From the NCBI GenBank assembly GCA_902825945.1, contig CADECY010000087.1:1-40490 (forward strand): a DNA stretch of 40,490 bases. Reading direction: 5' to 3'. The translations under genes were made by a program, and so were the position numbers. Shown here one piece after another: positions 7,760-15,788 of this stretch. The notes beneath the pieces are model-generated. The model worked only from the letters and a program-made list of their open reading frames with translations, had not been told where the DNA came from and did no database searches. The stretch's first letter is position 1. The number at the start of each line of letters is the position of its first letter. This stretch comes from an uncultured Acidobacteriota bacterium. Lineage in GTDB: Bacteria > Acidobacteriota > Terriglobia > Bryobacterales > Bryobacteraceae.

Positions 7760-8140
7760 ATGTTCCGAATCCCCCTCGTCGCGGTCCTGGCAGCCCTGTC
7801 AATGATGGCAGACCCGATCGATCAGGCACCCAAAGTGGACGACAAGCAACTGGCGCAACTGGCGAAGGAAGCCCGCACCGCCGCTGAACACAATCGCGTG
7901 GCCGCTCTTCACGAGAAGCGGGCCGAGGCCCTCGAGGCCAAGGCGAAGGAACACGAAATGGAGGCAACACGCCTGGAAAGCCGGCAAGGCTACAATCCGC
8001 TCATGCACAAGTGGCCGGCCATGGCACGAGGGCCCATCGAGCATCAACGCGCGAAGGCGATGCAGGCGCGCCGCGCCGCGCGCGAGTCTCTCGAATTGGC
8101 CGCGCGGCATCGTGAACTGGCGGCGAAATCCGCCGCTTGA
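7760..8140 (+). CDS. Small secreted Ala/Glu-rich helical protein
   Basis: This 126-residue product has a short signal peptide (MFRIPLVAVLAALSMMA) followed by almost continuous charged, Ala-rich helix (residues 25-75 and 90-126). Examples are QLAQLAKEARTAAEHNR and EKRAEALEAKAKEHEMEAT, suggesting a coiled coil or a helical hairpin. An interruption near residues 76-90 (QGYNPLMHKWPAMAR) could be the turn. The Shine-Dalgarno GGAGTCAGGAGG lies just upstream of ATG 7760. No family or function is recognised. It probably acts in the periplasm. It stands alone between the two-component pair and the TPR gene, 76 bp after the regulator. Confidence 0.75.
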   Translation: MFRIPLVAVLAALSMMADPIDQAPKVDDKQLAQLAKEARTAAEHNRVAALHEKRAEALEAKAKEHEMEATRLESRQGYNPLMHKWPAMARGPIEHQRAKAMQARRAARESLELAARHRELAAKSAA

Positions 8141-8175
8141 TGTGGCCGCGCGCGGACACCCGCCCAGGGGCCAAG

Positions 8176-8204
8176 TTGAACCGGGCCCTAAGTATCGGTA
8201 GAAT
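8176..8204 (+). promoter_or_regulatory. Probable sigma70-type promoter for TPR-yvcK-glmU
   Basis: TTGAAC (8176-8181) and TAGAAT (8199-8204) are separated by exactly 17 nt, close to the housekeeping consensus. Transcription would start near 8211, about 60 nt before the TPR gene. No other gene lies between. Confidence 0.5.
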
Positions 8205-8273
8205 GAGAAAACCGCTACCGGATTCCGGCGCGAGCGGAGGCCAGCGCTGGACCAGGATCCAAAGTAACCAGCC

Positions 8274-8789
8274 TTGAAGCAAGATAGCAAAGCAAACAAT
8301 CAACCATCCGATGGGCAGGATCAGGCGAAGTTGTTCGAACGCGCCATGAGCAGTTTCCATTCGAAGGACTTCGCGAAAGCGAGAACGCTCTTCGAACAGG
8401 CTGCCACTGGACCCGCCGTCGAACTGGCTCATTCCGCTCAGATGTACGCCCGCATGTGCGAGCGGCGCATCGGAGCCGATCAGGCCGTGCCGAAGTCTCC
8501 CGAAGACCTGTACGCCCATTCGATCGCTCTGATGAATCATGGCCGCTATTCACAAGCGGAACCCCTCCTGCGCAAGGCGGTCTCCGCCTTGCCCCGGGCG
8601 GACCACTTCCACTACGCCTTGGCTCTCTGCCAAGGCCACCTCGGCGACCTGCGCGCGTCAGCCGACAGCCTGCGCCGCGCCATCGAGATCCAGCCGTCCA
8701 ACCGGACGTCCGCGCGGCGCGACGCCGATTTCCAACCGCTGCTGGCGGATGGGCCTGTCCGCGATCTCGTTCTGGGCGAAAGGAGCTAG
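8274..8789 (+). CDS. Tetratricopeptide-repeat protein
   Basis: This 171-residue soluble protein has TPR-like helix pairs: AKLFERAMSSFHSKDFAKARTLF (region about residues 17-42), then YAHSIALMNHGRYSQAEPLL and HYALALCQGHLGDLRASADSL with RRAIEIQP at the end. TPR units bind partner proteins; nothing shows which. The start is TTG at 8274; there is no strong Shine-Dalgarno, and a later ATG at 8346 is a possible alternative. The stop is followed within 2-15 nt by the possible starts of the YvcK gene, so the two are probably co-transcribed. There is no signal peptide, so it is cytoplasmic. Confidence 0.8.
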   Translation: MKQDSKANNQPSDGQDQAKLFERAMSSFHSKDFAKARTLFEQAATGPAVELAHSAQMYARMCERRIGADQAVPKSPEDLYAHSIALMNHGRYSQAEPLLRKAVSALPRADHFHYALALCQGHLGDLRASADSLRRAIEIQPSNRTSARRDADFQPLLADGPVRDLVLGERS

Positions 8790-8803
8790 AGCTGGCCAGC
8801 CCC

Positions 8804-9865
8804 TTGTCGTTTCCCACGCACGGACCGCTTCGGATCGTCACGATCGGCGGAGGAAGCGGCCTGTCTGTTCTGCTGCGCGGATTGAAGGAATATGTGCCGC
8901 ATCCGACGCCGGGCTCCGGCGAGCCATCGTCAGTCCGCCTTCCGCACATCGAGGTCACCGCGATCGTCACCGTGACCGATGACGGCGGCAGCTCCGGAAT
9001 TTTGCGGCGCGAGATGGACGTCCTGCCGCCGGGCGATATCCGCAATTGCATGGTGGCACTGAGCGAGGACGAAGCGCTGTTGTCGAAGCTGTTCCAGTTT
9101 CGCTTCGAGGCCGGCAAGGGGCTCAAGGGGCATAGCTTCGGAAATCTCTTTCTGACGGCGCTCACGCAGCTCACGGGAGATTTCGCCAAGGCCGTGGCCC
9201 TGTCATCGGAGGTCCTCGCCAGTCGCGGACGGATCTTTCCCTCCACGGCATCCGACGTCACTGTCGAGGCGATTCTCGAGGACGGGAAGATCATCGCCGG
9301 GGAAACCAAGATTTCGAAGAGCAAGATCCGCATCAGCGAAATCCGCCTGAATCCGCGGCGCGTCAAGCCGCTGAGGGAAACCCTCGACGCGATCTCGCAT
9401 GCCGATCTGGTATGCTTCGGCCCCGGTTCGCTCTTCACGAGCGTGATTCCGAATGTCCTCGTCGATGGCGTGGCCGATGCGATTCGCAAGTCGCCCGCGC
9501 GCAAGGCCTATTTCGTGAATCTGATGTGGCAGCCGGGTGAAACGCAGGGTTTCAGCGCCGCCGATCACATCGAGGCGCTGCACAAGCATTCCGGAGCGCC
9601 GCTGGTGGATACGCTGGTGATCAACACGCGGCCGATCACCGGATCGCGCCGGCGCCGCTATGCCGCGCAAGACCTGCAGCCCGTTCAGAACGACTACTCC
9701 CGGTTGCACCAACTCGGCCTGCGCGTGGTGGGGCGCAACCTGCTCGCGCGCGGCGAGCGCATCCGGCACTCCTCGCAAGCCACAGCCGCCGTCGCCGTGG
9801 AACTGGCGCAAGAGGCGCGGGCGTCCCGGCTGGGCGCGCGCGGCTCCTCGCTGCCGAGCTACTGA
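8804..9865 (+). CDS. yvcK: YvcK/CofD-like protein (UPF0052), gluconeogenesis factor family
   Basis: This protein of about 353 residues has a Rossmann-like fold related to CofD. Family motifs are IVTIGGGSGLSVLLRGLK near the N-terminus, VTVTDDGGSSGILRREM, PPGDIRNCMVAL, GLKGHSFGNLF and CFGPGSLFTSVIPN. In Bacillus-type bacteria YvcK supports growth on gluconeogenic carbon and cell-wall integrity, and it binds UDP-sugars. The start is uncertain. AGGAG at 8781-8785 sits 6 nt before an in-frame CTG (8792) and 18 nt before the TTG at 8804; both precede the conserved block by a few residues. I report the TTG. The gene is followed after 37 nt by glmU, which makes UDP-GlcNAc. Confidence 0.92.
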   Translation: MSFPTHGPLRIVTIGGGSGLSVLLRGLKEYVPHPTPGSGEPSSVRLPHIEVTAIVTVTDDGGSSGILRREMDVLPPGDIRNCMVALSEDEALLSKLFQFRFEAGKGLKGHSFGNLFLTALTQLTGDFAKAVALSSEVLASRGRIFPSTASDVTVEAILEDGKIIAGETKISKSKIRISEIRLNPRRVKPLRETLDAISHADLVCFGPGSLFTSVIPNVLVDGVADAIRKSPARKAYFVNLMWQPGETQGFSAADHIEALHKHSGAPLVDTLVINTRPITGSRRRRYAAQDLQPVQNDYSRLHQLGLRVVGRNLLARGERIRHSSQATAAVAVELAQEARASRLGARGSSLPSY

Positions 9866-9902
9866 GATCGGCCCCGCCGTCCGATCAGTTGTGGAGATTC
9901 CC

Positions 9903-11294
9903 ATGAGTCAGCCCGTCTCTATCGCGATCCTCGCGGCCGGTCTCGGCACGCGCATGAAGTCGAACAAAGCCAAGGTGTTGCACCAGGCCGGCGGAATGCC
10001 CCTCGTCGAGCATGTCGTCCGTGTGGCGATCGAGATCTCGGGCGAGCCTTCGCGCGTGGTCACGGTGGTGGGCCATCAGGCGGATCAGGTGAAGGCGGCG
10101 GTATCGGGCCATGGCTGCGGATTTGCGTTGCAATCGGAGCAGAAGGGCACGGGACACGCGCTGCTCATGTGTCAGGATCAATTGAAGGGCGCGGGCGGGC
10201 TCGTAGTGGTGCTCTATGGCGACACGCCGCTGCTGCTTGCGTCGACGCTGCGCCGTCTGATCGATCTGCAGGCCGAAACCGGCGCGGCGGCCACAGTGAT
10301 CACCACCGATCTCGACAACCCGCGGGGCTACGGGCGCATCATCCGCGACGGCTCGGGCAACGTCACAGCGATCGTCGAGCAGAAGGCCGCGACACCGGAG
10401 CAGGCCGCCATCCGCGAGATCAATTCCGGCATCTATTGTTTCCGTGCCGATCTGCTCTGGAGCCTGCTTCCCGCCATCCGGCCGAACAAGGCGTCGGGCG
10501 AGATCTACCTCACCGACATGGTGGAGGCGTTGAACGCGGCCGGACATCGCGTGGTTCCGATGAAGCTCTCGAGCGCCGAGGAACTGCTCGGGATCAACAC
10601 GAAGCTCGAGCTTTCCGAGGCCGATCGCATTTTCCGTGACCGCAAGACGCGCCAGTTGATGCTCGATGGCGTGACGATCATCAAGCCCGAAACCGTGACT
10701 GTCGATTTCGATGTGACGATCGGCGCGGATACGATCGTCGAGCCCTTTGCACAGATCCTCGGCAAGACCACGATCGGCGCCAACTGCCGCATCGGTAGCG
10801 GGTCGATCATACGCGACTCCGTCCTCGAAGACGATGTGCTGATCGACGCCTACACCTTGATCGGAACCTCGCACCTCGAGAAAGATGTCCACGCGGGCCC
10901 GTTCACGCGTCTTCGCATGGGGAATTGTGTCGAGACCGGCGCGCACATCGGTAATTTCGTCGAACTGAAGAACACGCGTCTCGGTGCGGGATCGAAGTCG
11001 ATGCACCTTGCCTATCTCGGCGATTCGACGATCGGGCCGAAGGTCAATGTCGGCGCGGGTACGATCACCTGCAACTACGACGGCCGTGTGAAGAGCAAGA
11101 CGATCATCGGTCGTGGCAGCTTCATCGGCAGCAACTCGACGCTGGTGGCGCCAATCGAGATCGGCGAGGAGAGCTACGTTGCCGCGGGATCGGTGATCAC
11201 CACGCGGGTTCCCGAGGATACGCTCGCGCTCGGACGCGCTCATCAGGTGAACAAGCCGGGTTGGCCCAGTCGCCGGAAGGCCAAACAGAGCTGA
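9903..11294 (+). CDS. glmU: Bifunctional GlmU: GlcN-1-P acetyltransferase / GlcNAc-1-P uridylyltransferase
   Basis: This 463-residue enzyme makes UDP-N-acetylglucosamine for peptidoglycan and surface glycans in the cytoplasm. The N-terminal uridylyltransferase carries LAAGLGTRMKSNKAKVLH and GDTPLL. The C-terminal left-handed beta-helix carries hexapeptide repeats (IGANCRIGSGS, GAHIGNFVELKNTRLGAGSK) and the acetyl-CoA region NVGAGTITCNYDG. Length and domain order are normal. The Shine-Dalgarno GGAG precedes ATG 9903. Only 3 nt separate its stop from that of the convergent ThuA-like gene, so their transcripts must overlap or share a terminator. Confidence 0.97.
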   Translation: MSQPVSIAILAAGLGTRMKSNKAKVLHQAGGMPLVEHVVRVAIEISGEPSRVVTVVGHQADQVKAAVSGHGCGFALQSEQKGTGHALLMCQDQLKGAGGLVVVLYGDTPLLLASTLRRLIDLQAETGAAATVITTDLDNPRGYGRIIRDGSGNVTAIVEQKAATPEQAAIREINSGIYCFRADLLWSLLPAIRPNKASGEIYLTDMVEALNAAGHRVVPMKLSSAEELLGINTKLELSEADRIFRDRKTRQLMLDGVTIIKPETVTVDFDVTIGADTIVEPFAQILGKTTIGANCRIGSGSIIRDSVLEDDVLIDAYTLIGTSHLEKDVHAGPFTRLRMGNCVETGAHIGNFVELKNTRLGAGSKSMHLAYLGDSTIGPKVNVGAGTITCNYDGRVKSKTIIGRGSFIGSNSTLVAPIEIGEESYVAAGSVITTRVPEDTLALGRAHQVNKPGWPSRRKAKQS

Positions 11295-11297
11295 CCG

Positions 11298-12599
11298 TCA
11301 CTCGATCGCGATCGCCGCTCCGGATTCGGCATCAGTGGGAATCGCGACGTTGACCACGTACATCCCGATCGTGTCCGGCGCGAGTCCGGCGAATAGCACC
11401 TCCGCGGGCCTGCCGCCCACTGTGACCTTCGGAGCAGCGCGCGCATAGGAGAGGGGAGCGAACGGAGCGAGCGCGCCCGCGGGCACGGGCGGGTCTAGTT
11501 CTCCGAGTCCGTACGCATAGAGGGTTACGACAGATCCAGGCTTGACTTCGCCTACGGTGGCCACAATGCGCGGAGCCGAATCGCGCAGCCGGATAGTGGC
11601 CTTTGCCTCCGCCCCACCCGACCGCACCGCCAGCGAGACTTCGCCCGCCAGCCCGAACGGGACCTGCGCCACGATCGCGCCCGGTTCCACGCGAAACAGC
11701 GGAGCCCGCCGCCCGCCGATCCGCACGCTGGTTCCGGCCAACTGCGCGGCGGTGGTTCTCGGGTTCGCTTCGGCGAAATCGCCCATGGTCAGCTCGCGTC
11801 CTTCGATCCGGATCACCGATCCGGGCGCCATTGCGGGCAACTCCGCGAAGGCTGGCTTCGTTACTCGCGGCGCACCCGGCCCATCGACCTCGCGGACCAG
11901 CCACAGCAACGCCTGATGGATCATCGTCTGGAAACGCGGATCGAGCCACGTCTCGTCGAAGTGTCCGAGCGCGTTGTAGTAAACACGCCCGTTCCCATAT
12001 TCGCGGCACCAGGCGAGCGCGAAGTCCTCGTCGGTGCGGTTCACGCCGTCGCGGTTCAGATCGACGGATGTAGCATCGAGCGTCATCAGCACCCGGACTG
12101 TGCTCCGGTCGAACGCGCGGAACTGGTAGATCTCTTCCAGGATGCGAAACGAACCCGAGAGATGTCGCATGCTCGGATGCGAGGGATCCTCGATGTCGAC
12201 CGTCACCGGCTCGGTCCAGGGATGTCCATCGAAATAGCCACCGATCATCTCGCCGTAGTCCGCCCACTGATAGAGAGTGTCGGTGGCGCTATGGGCTCCG
12301 CCGAATCCCTTGCCGCCGCGCACGTAATCGAGCAGGTCGCGCTTCTGCGAATCGCTGAGTGCCAGCTCGCCCGACGTGAAGAAGAAGACGGCGTCGAAGG
12401 CGCGGAGGCGGTCCGCGGTGATCAGCGACAGGTCCTCGGTGGCGGTGACACGGATTCCGGGTAGCGTAGCCATGACGCGCCGGGCGGTCTCGATGCTGCC
12501 GTGCCGGAATCCGGCCGAGTGCGTGACAAAGAGCACGCTCTTCGACTGTGCCCAGCAGCCGAGAGCGAAGAACAAAATCGCGATGCTGCGTGCGATCAT
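11298..12599 (-). CDS. Secreted ThuA-like domain protein with C-terminal Ig-like domain
   Basis: This 433-residue protein starts at ATG 12599 with a signal peptide (MIARSIAILFFALGCWAQ). Residues about 20-240 form a ThuA/glutamine-amidotransferase-like domain: VLFVTHSAGFRHGSIE, VFFFTSGELALSDSQ, GGKGFGGAHSATDT, GHPWTEPV and YYNALGHFDETW. ThuA-like proteins are linked to sugar metabolism, but the exported forms have no assigned reaction. Residues about 250-433 resemble the Solibacter-type C-terminal domain (APKVTVGGRPAEVLFAGLAP, GMYVVNVAIP), also present on the large protein at 15789-19211. It is convergent with glmU and sits 25 bp downstream of the AlbA_2/RRM gene on the same strand. Confidence 0.87.
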   Translation of the reverse strand: MIARSIAILFFALGCWAQSKSVLFVTHSAGFRHGSIETARRVMATLPGIRVTATEDLSLITADRLRAFDAVFFFTSGELALSDSQKRDLLDYVRGGKGFGGAHSATDTLYQWADYGEMIGGYFDGHPWTEPVTVDIEDPSHPSMRHLSGSFRILEEIYQFRAFDRSTVRVLMTLDATSVDLNRDGVNRTDEDFALAWCREYGNGRVYYNALGHFDETWLDPRFQTMIHQALLWLVREVDGPGAPRVTKPAFAELPAMAPGSVIRIEGRELTMGDFAEANPRTTAAQLAGTSVRIGGRRAPLFRVEPGAIVAQVPFGLAGEVSLAVRSGGAEAKATIRLRDSAPRIVATVGEVKPGSVVTLYAYGLGELDPPVPAGALAPFAPLSYARAAPKVTVGGRPAEVLFAGLAPDTIGMYVVNVAIPTDAESGAAIAIE

Positions 12600-12624
12600 T
12601 CTGAACGATACCTCAGGAAGAGCG

Positions 12625-14394
12625 TTACTTCTGCTCTTTCGAACGGAATGGCCGGAAGACGAGTTCGCGCCCGGCCAGCTGAGCGCCGAACAACCCATCG
12701 ACGGCCTCGTGCGCGGCTGTCTCTGTTTCCATGAATACCACGGCATAGCTACCGTAAGCGGTGGTGCCGCGCCTGATGTCTCGCACCCTGCCGAAGGGTT
12801 CGAACAATTGGCGGAGGCTGTCGTCGCTCTCGGTGTAGTCAATGCCGCCCACCCAGACGCCCGTTGCTTCGGGGTACAGCTGTGCCCTTGTCGACAATTT
12901 CCGGCCCTCGCCGCGGGGCACCTTGCTTCCCTTTGGAACAGTCACCGTGAAACCCTTGTCGGGGGTCCGGACCAGGATTCCGGCTTTCACCAGCCCGGTG
13001 ACCTCTTGCTGATAGGTGTCCTGATCTTTGGTTCCCAGCGCGGCGGCGATATCATCCTTTGCGAGGGGACGCCTGCCTACACCCGCCGCTACGATCCTCC
13101 GCTGAAGCCTCGACAACGGGAATCCGCTGAATTCACCAAGGAAGCGTTCTTGGTTCTCATCGAACATCGGGCGATTGTAGAGGACCACGGTGAAGGAGTG
13201 ACCGTTCGAGAACAGCTCAGGCGCACGGTACTCGTTCAGTTCCATCGTGGTGAAGATTCGCCTCATTCCCTCACCGAGCTCACGCATCACGCGCTGCTCC
13301 TTCAGGCTTCGGGCGATGAGAGCATTCCGTGACTCGTGCGCACCGGCCAATTGCCTGACGTCCTCCAACCGTAGCGTCGACAACAGGGGTCCTGGGCTCT
13401 TGATCTCCATACGATCGTCGAAAACATAGATCTCGATCGGATTGAAGATGCTGTAATCACGATGGGCGATGGCGTTCACCAGAGTCTCGCGGCATGCCTC
13501 TTCAGGAAACGAAAGTCTGGTTTGAAACTTCGCGGCCTGATCGAACTCTGTTCCGAGCACCAGGAACTCGCGGAGCCTCTCCCACGCGGTGCGGACTAAT
13601 TGTGTGACGTTGCCCGTCACCACTACGTCCTGCGCGACGTTGTAGCGCTCCCCGGGAAGAAGCTCGGTACCCCGGACGCGCAGAATCCTGACTTCCGAGC
13701 GGGGGTGCCATTTCGCGATGTCCGTGGCATAAAGGAGCAATGCGGCGGTCCGAAGCCGCAGGCCACCTGGCTGAAACTCCGCAAGCCGCATTTGTTGCAG
13801 ATAGCGCTCGACACCTTCACCCTTCGAGAACGTATTCGCGGCGAACTGCACCTCCGCGTGGTCGAGGTCGGAGACATGCGCCCCATCTCGAAAGAGAGTC
13901 TCGTACTCCCGGGACTTCACCTCCTGCCGCTCGAACTGCAACACCTCGATCGATACTGGCTCGGTACCGCGATCGACCCGGCGGACACACCGGCCGTCCG
14001 AGAGCTGATAGATCCGCGACGTTCCCTTCGAGACAGAGAAGTAGAGGACCGTCTTGCCATCGATCTCCACCTCGCCAGACGCGGCCAGTGGCAACAACTG
14101 GCTGGGATAGACGTGCGAGGACGGAGCGTTCAACATCATCTTGATGTCCTCGCTCTTGTGCGGTACGCCGCTCACCGTTCGATCGTCTTCGACGCCGATC
14201 AGGAGGTCGCCACCGTCTGCGTTCGCGAATGCGACCAGCGCTTCAGCGATATCCCTGCAAACAAGCGAGGCCTTTCTCGGCTTCTTGTCTTTCGGAGGGC
14301 CTTCGAGGGCGGACTTGAACTCGCGATAGTGACTCTCTCCGTGCTGGAGGTTCAACTTGGCGCGTTCCGTTATCGTAACGAACGTCTCGTCCAC
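12625..14394 (-). CDS. AlbA_2 (Schlafen-type) / HATPase_c_4 / winged-helix protein with C-terminal RRM
   Basis: This 589-residue protein starts at GTG 14394, with AGGA about 11 nt upstream. Residues 18-155 form an AlbA_2 domain (ESHYREFKSAL; IAEALVAFANADGGDLLIGVED). Residues 290-408 form a GHKL-like HATPase_c_4 region (EEACRETLVNAIAHRDY; ELGEGMRRIF). Residues 425-485 look like a winged helix (LSRLQRRIVAAG...YQQEVTGLVKAGILVRT). Residues 513-584 form an RNA recognition motif with RNP2-like VWVGGI and RNP1-like GSYAVVFM, then FRPFRSKEQK at the end. AlbA_2 proteins are usually annotated as ATP-dependent DNA-binding or transcriptional regulators, and some belong to defence loci. An RRM tail suggests RNA contact. 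It is divergent from the amidohydrolase gene, with 61 bp between. Function is unassigned. Confidence 0.88.
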   Translation of the reverse strand: MDETFVTITERAKLNLQHGESHYREFKSALEGPPKDKKPRKASLVCRDIAEALVAFANADGGDLLIGVEDDRTVSGVPHKSEDIKMMLNAPSSHVYPSQLLPLAASGEVEIDGKTVLYFSVSKGTSRIYQLSDGRCVRRVDRGTEPVSIEVLQFERQEVKSREYETLFRDGAHVSDLDHAEVQFAANTFSKGEGVERYLQQMRLAEFQPGGLRLRTAALLLYATDIAKWHPRSEVRILRVRGTELLPGERYNVAQDVVVTGNVTQLVRTAWERLREFLVLGTEFDQAAKFQTRLSFPEEACRETLVNAIAHRDYSIFNPIEIYVFDDRMEIKSPGPLLSTLRLEDVRQLAGAHESRNALIARSLKEQRVMRELGEGMRRIFTTMELNEYRAPELFSNGHSFTVVLYNRPMFDENQERFLGEFSGFPLSRLQRRIVAAGVGRRPLAKDDIAAALGTKDQDTYQQEVTGLVKAGILVRTPDKGFTVTVPKGSKVPRGEGRKLSTRAQLYPEATGVWVGGIDYTESDDSLRQLFEPFGRVRDIRRGTTAYGSYAVVFMETETAAHEAVDGLFGAQLAGRELVFRPFRSKEQK

Positions 14395-14455
14395 GTGACC
14401 ATCCTAGCAATCCTGTCGAATCTTCCGTGCCGCGGCGCTGTGCGATCATCGCCAG

Positions 14456-15733
14456 ATGACGCTCCGATCCCTCGCGCTGGCCCTATGCACTTCGCAGCTC
14501 TCCGCCGAGATCATCGTACTCGAAGCGGCACGGATGTTCGACGGCAAGTCGAACGCGCTGATCAAACCTGGATTGGTGATCGTGAACGGCAATCGAATCG
14601 AGTCGGTGGGGCCAGGAACGCCGATTCCACCGGAAGCCCGTACGATCGATCTCGGTGACGCGACGCTGCTGCCCGGCTTCATGGACGCGCACACGCACCT
14701 TCGGGGAACGCCGCCCGGCGATTCCAACGCGCGGTTGCTTTCGGCGCTCATGGAAACGCTTCCCGAGCGGACGCTGGCCGCGGCGCCGATGGCGCGCATC
14801 ACGCTCCATGCCGGATTCACCACGGTGCGTGATCTCGGCAGTTCGGAGTTTCTCGACATCGGGCTGCGAGAAGGAATCAAGAAGGGCTACATCGAAGGTC
14901 CACGGATTCTCGCCGCCAATCGCGCCCTCGGCACGATCGGGGGCCATTGCGATTCGACCAACGGCTTCCGCTTCGGCGTCTTGCAGCCGGGCATGGAGAA
15001 TCCAGCGATCGGCACGGGTCCCGACGCGATGCGGGCGGCGGTGCGATGGAACGTCAAGTATGGCGCTGATGTGATCAAGGTCTGCGCCACGGGCGGAGTC
15101 TTGTCTCTCAACGACGATGTCGAGTCGCCGCAGCTTACGCAAGAGGAACTGAACGCGCTCGTCGACCAGGCCCACACGATGGGCCGCAAAGCCGCCGCCC
15201 ACGCACATGGAGCCGAAGGCGCGAAACGTGCGATCCGCGCCGGCATCGACTCGATCGAGCATGGATCGTTTCTCGATCAGGAGGCTCTCGAGCTGATGAT
15301 CAAGAAGGGGACGTTCTACGTGCCGACGCTGATGGCGGCGGAAGGCGTGCGCGAGGCGATTCCGCGCGGCAAACTCGATCCGCGCGTGGTGAAGAAGGGG
15401 CAGCGCGCGATCGACTCGATCAACTTCACCGTCCGCAAGGCGATCTCGATGGGCGTCAAAATCGCGTTCGGCACAGACGCGGGTGTCTACCCGCACGGCC
15501 GCAACGCGGGCGAGTTCCGCCTGCTGGTGGAACATGGCATGAAGCCGATCGACGCTCTGAGAGCCGCCACGAGTGTGGACGCGGCCTTGCTCGGCGTGGA
15601 CGATCGCCTCGGCACGCTCACACCGGGCAAGATCGCCGACATCATCGCCGTGCCGGGCGACCCCACGGTGGATATCCGCCAAACCGAGAAAGTATTTTTC
15701 GTAATGAAAGAAGGCGTGATCTTCAAGCGATAA
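14456..15733 (+). CDS. Exported amidohydrolase (imidazolonepropionase/prolidase-like)
   Basis: This 425-residue enzyme of the metal-dependent amidohydrolase superfamily has a short signal-like N-terminus (MTLRSLALALCTSQLSAE). Metal-site motifs are GFMDAHTHLRG (HxH), the Lys in GADVIKVCATGG, AAHAHGAEG, SIEHGSF and the final Asp in AFGTDAGVYPHG. The C-terminal small domain returns as GTLTPGKIADIIAVPGDP. All expected ligands are present. Close relatives hydrolyse dipeptides or similar amides, but substrate cannot be told from sequence. It likely acts in the periplasm. The start ATG 14456 lies 61 bp from the divergent AlbA_2/RRM gene, so the two share a short promoter region. Confidence 0.92.
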   Translation: MTLRSLALALCTSQLSAEIIVLEAARMFDGKSNALIKPGLVIVNGNRIESVGPGTPIPPEARTIDLGDATLLPGFMDAHTHLRGTPPGDSNARLLSALMETLPERTLAAAPMARITLHAGFTTVRDLGSSEFLDIGLREGIKKGYIEGPRILAANRALGTIGGHCDSTNGFRFGVLQPGMENPAIGTGPDAMRAAVRWNVKYGADVIKVCATGGVLSLNDDVESPQLTQEELNALVDQAHTMGRKAAAHAHGAEGAKRAIRAGIDSIEHGSFLDQEALELMIKKGTFYVPTLMAAEGVREAIPRGKLDPRVVKKGQRAIDSINFTVRKAISMGVKIAFGTDAGVYPHGRNAGEFRLLVEHGMKPIDALRAATSVDAALLGVDDRLGTLTPGKIADIIAVPGDPTVDIRQTEKVFFVMKEGVIFKR

Positions 15734-15788
15734 TCAGTCACAATGGTAATGGCGGATCGCGTCCCCGCCTTGAAATAGGGAGAAGAGA

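Noticed and set aside
9885..11243. Minus-strand open frame of 452 codons
   Set aside because: Shadow of glmU; Asp/Arg/His-rich product without a family.
11291..11300. Terminator between glmU and the ThuA-like gene
   Set aside because: Only 3 nt separate the convergent stops and no hairpin with a T-run was seen there.
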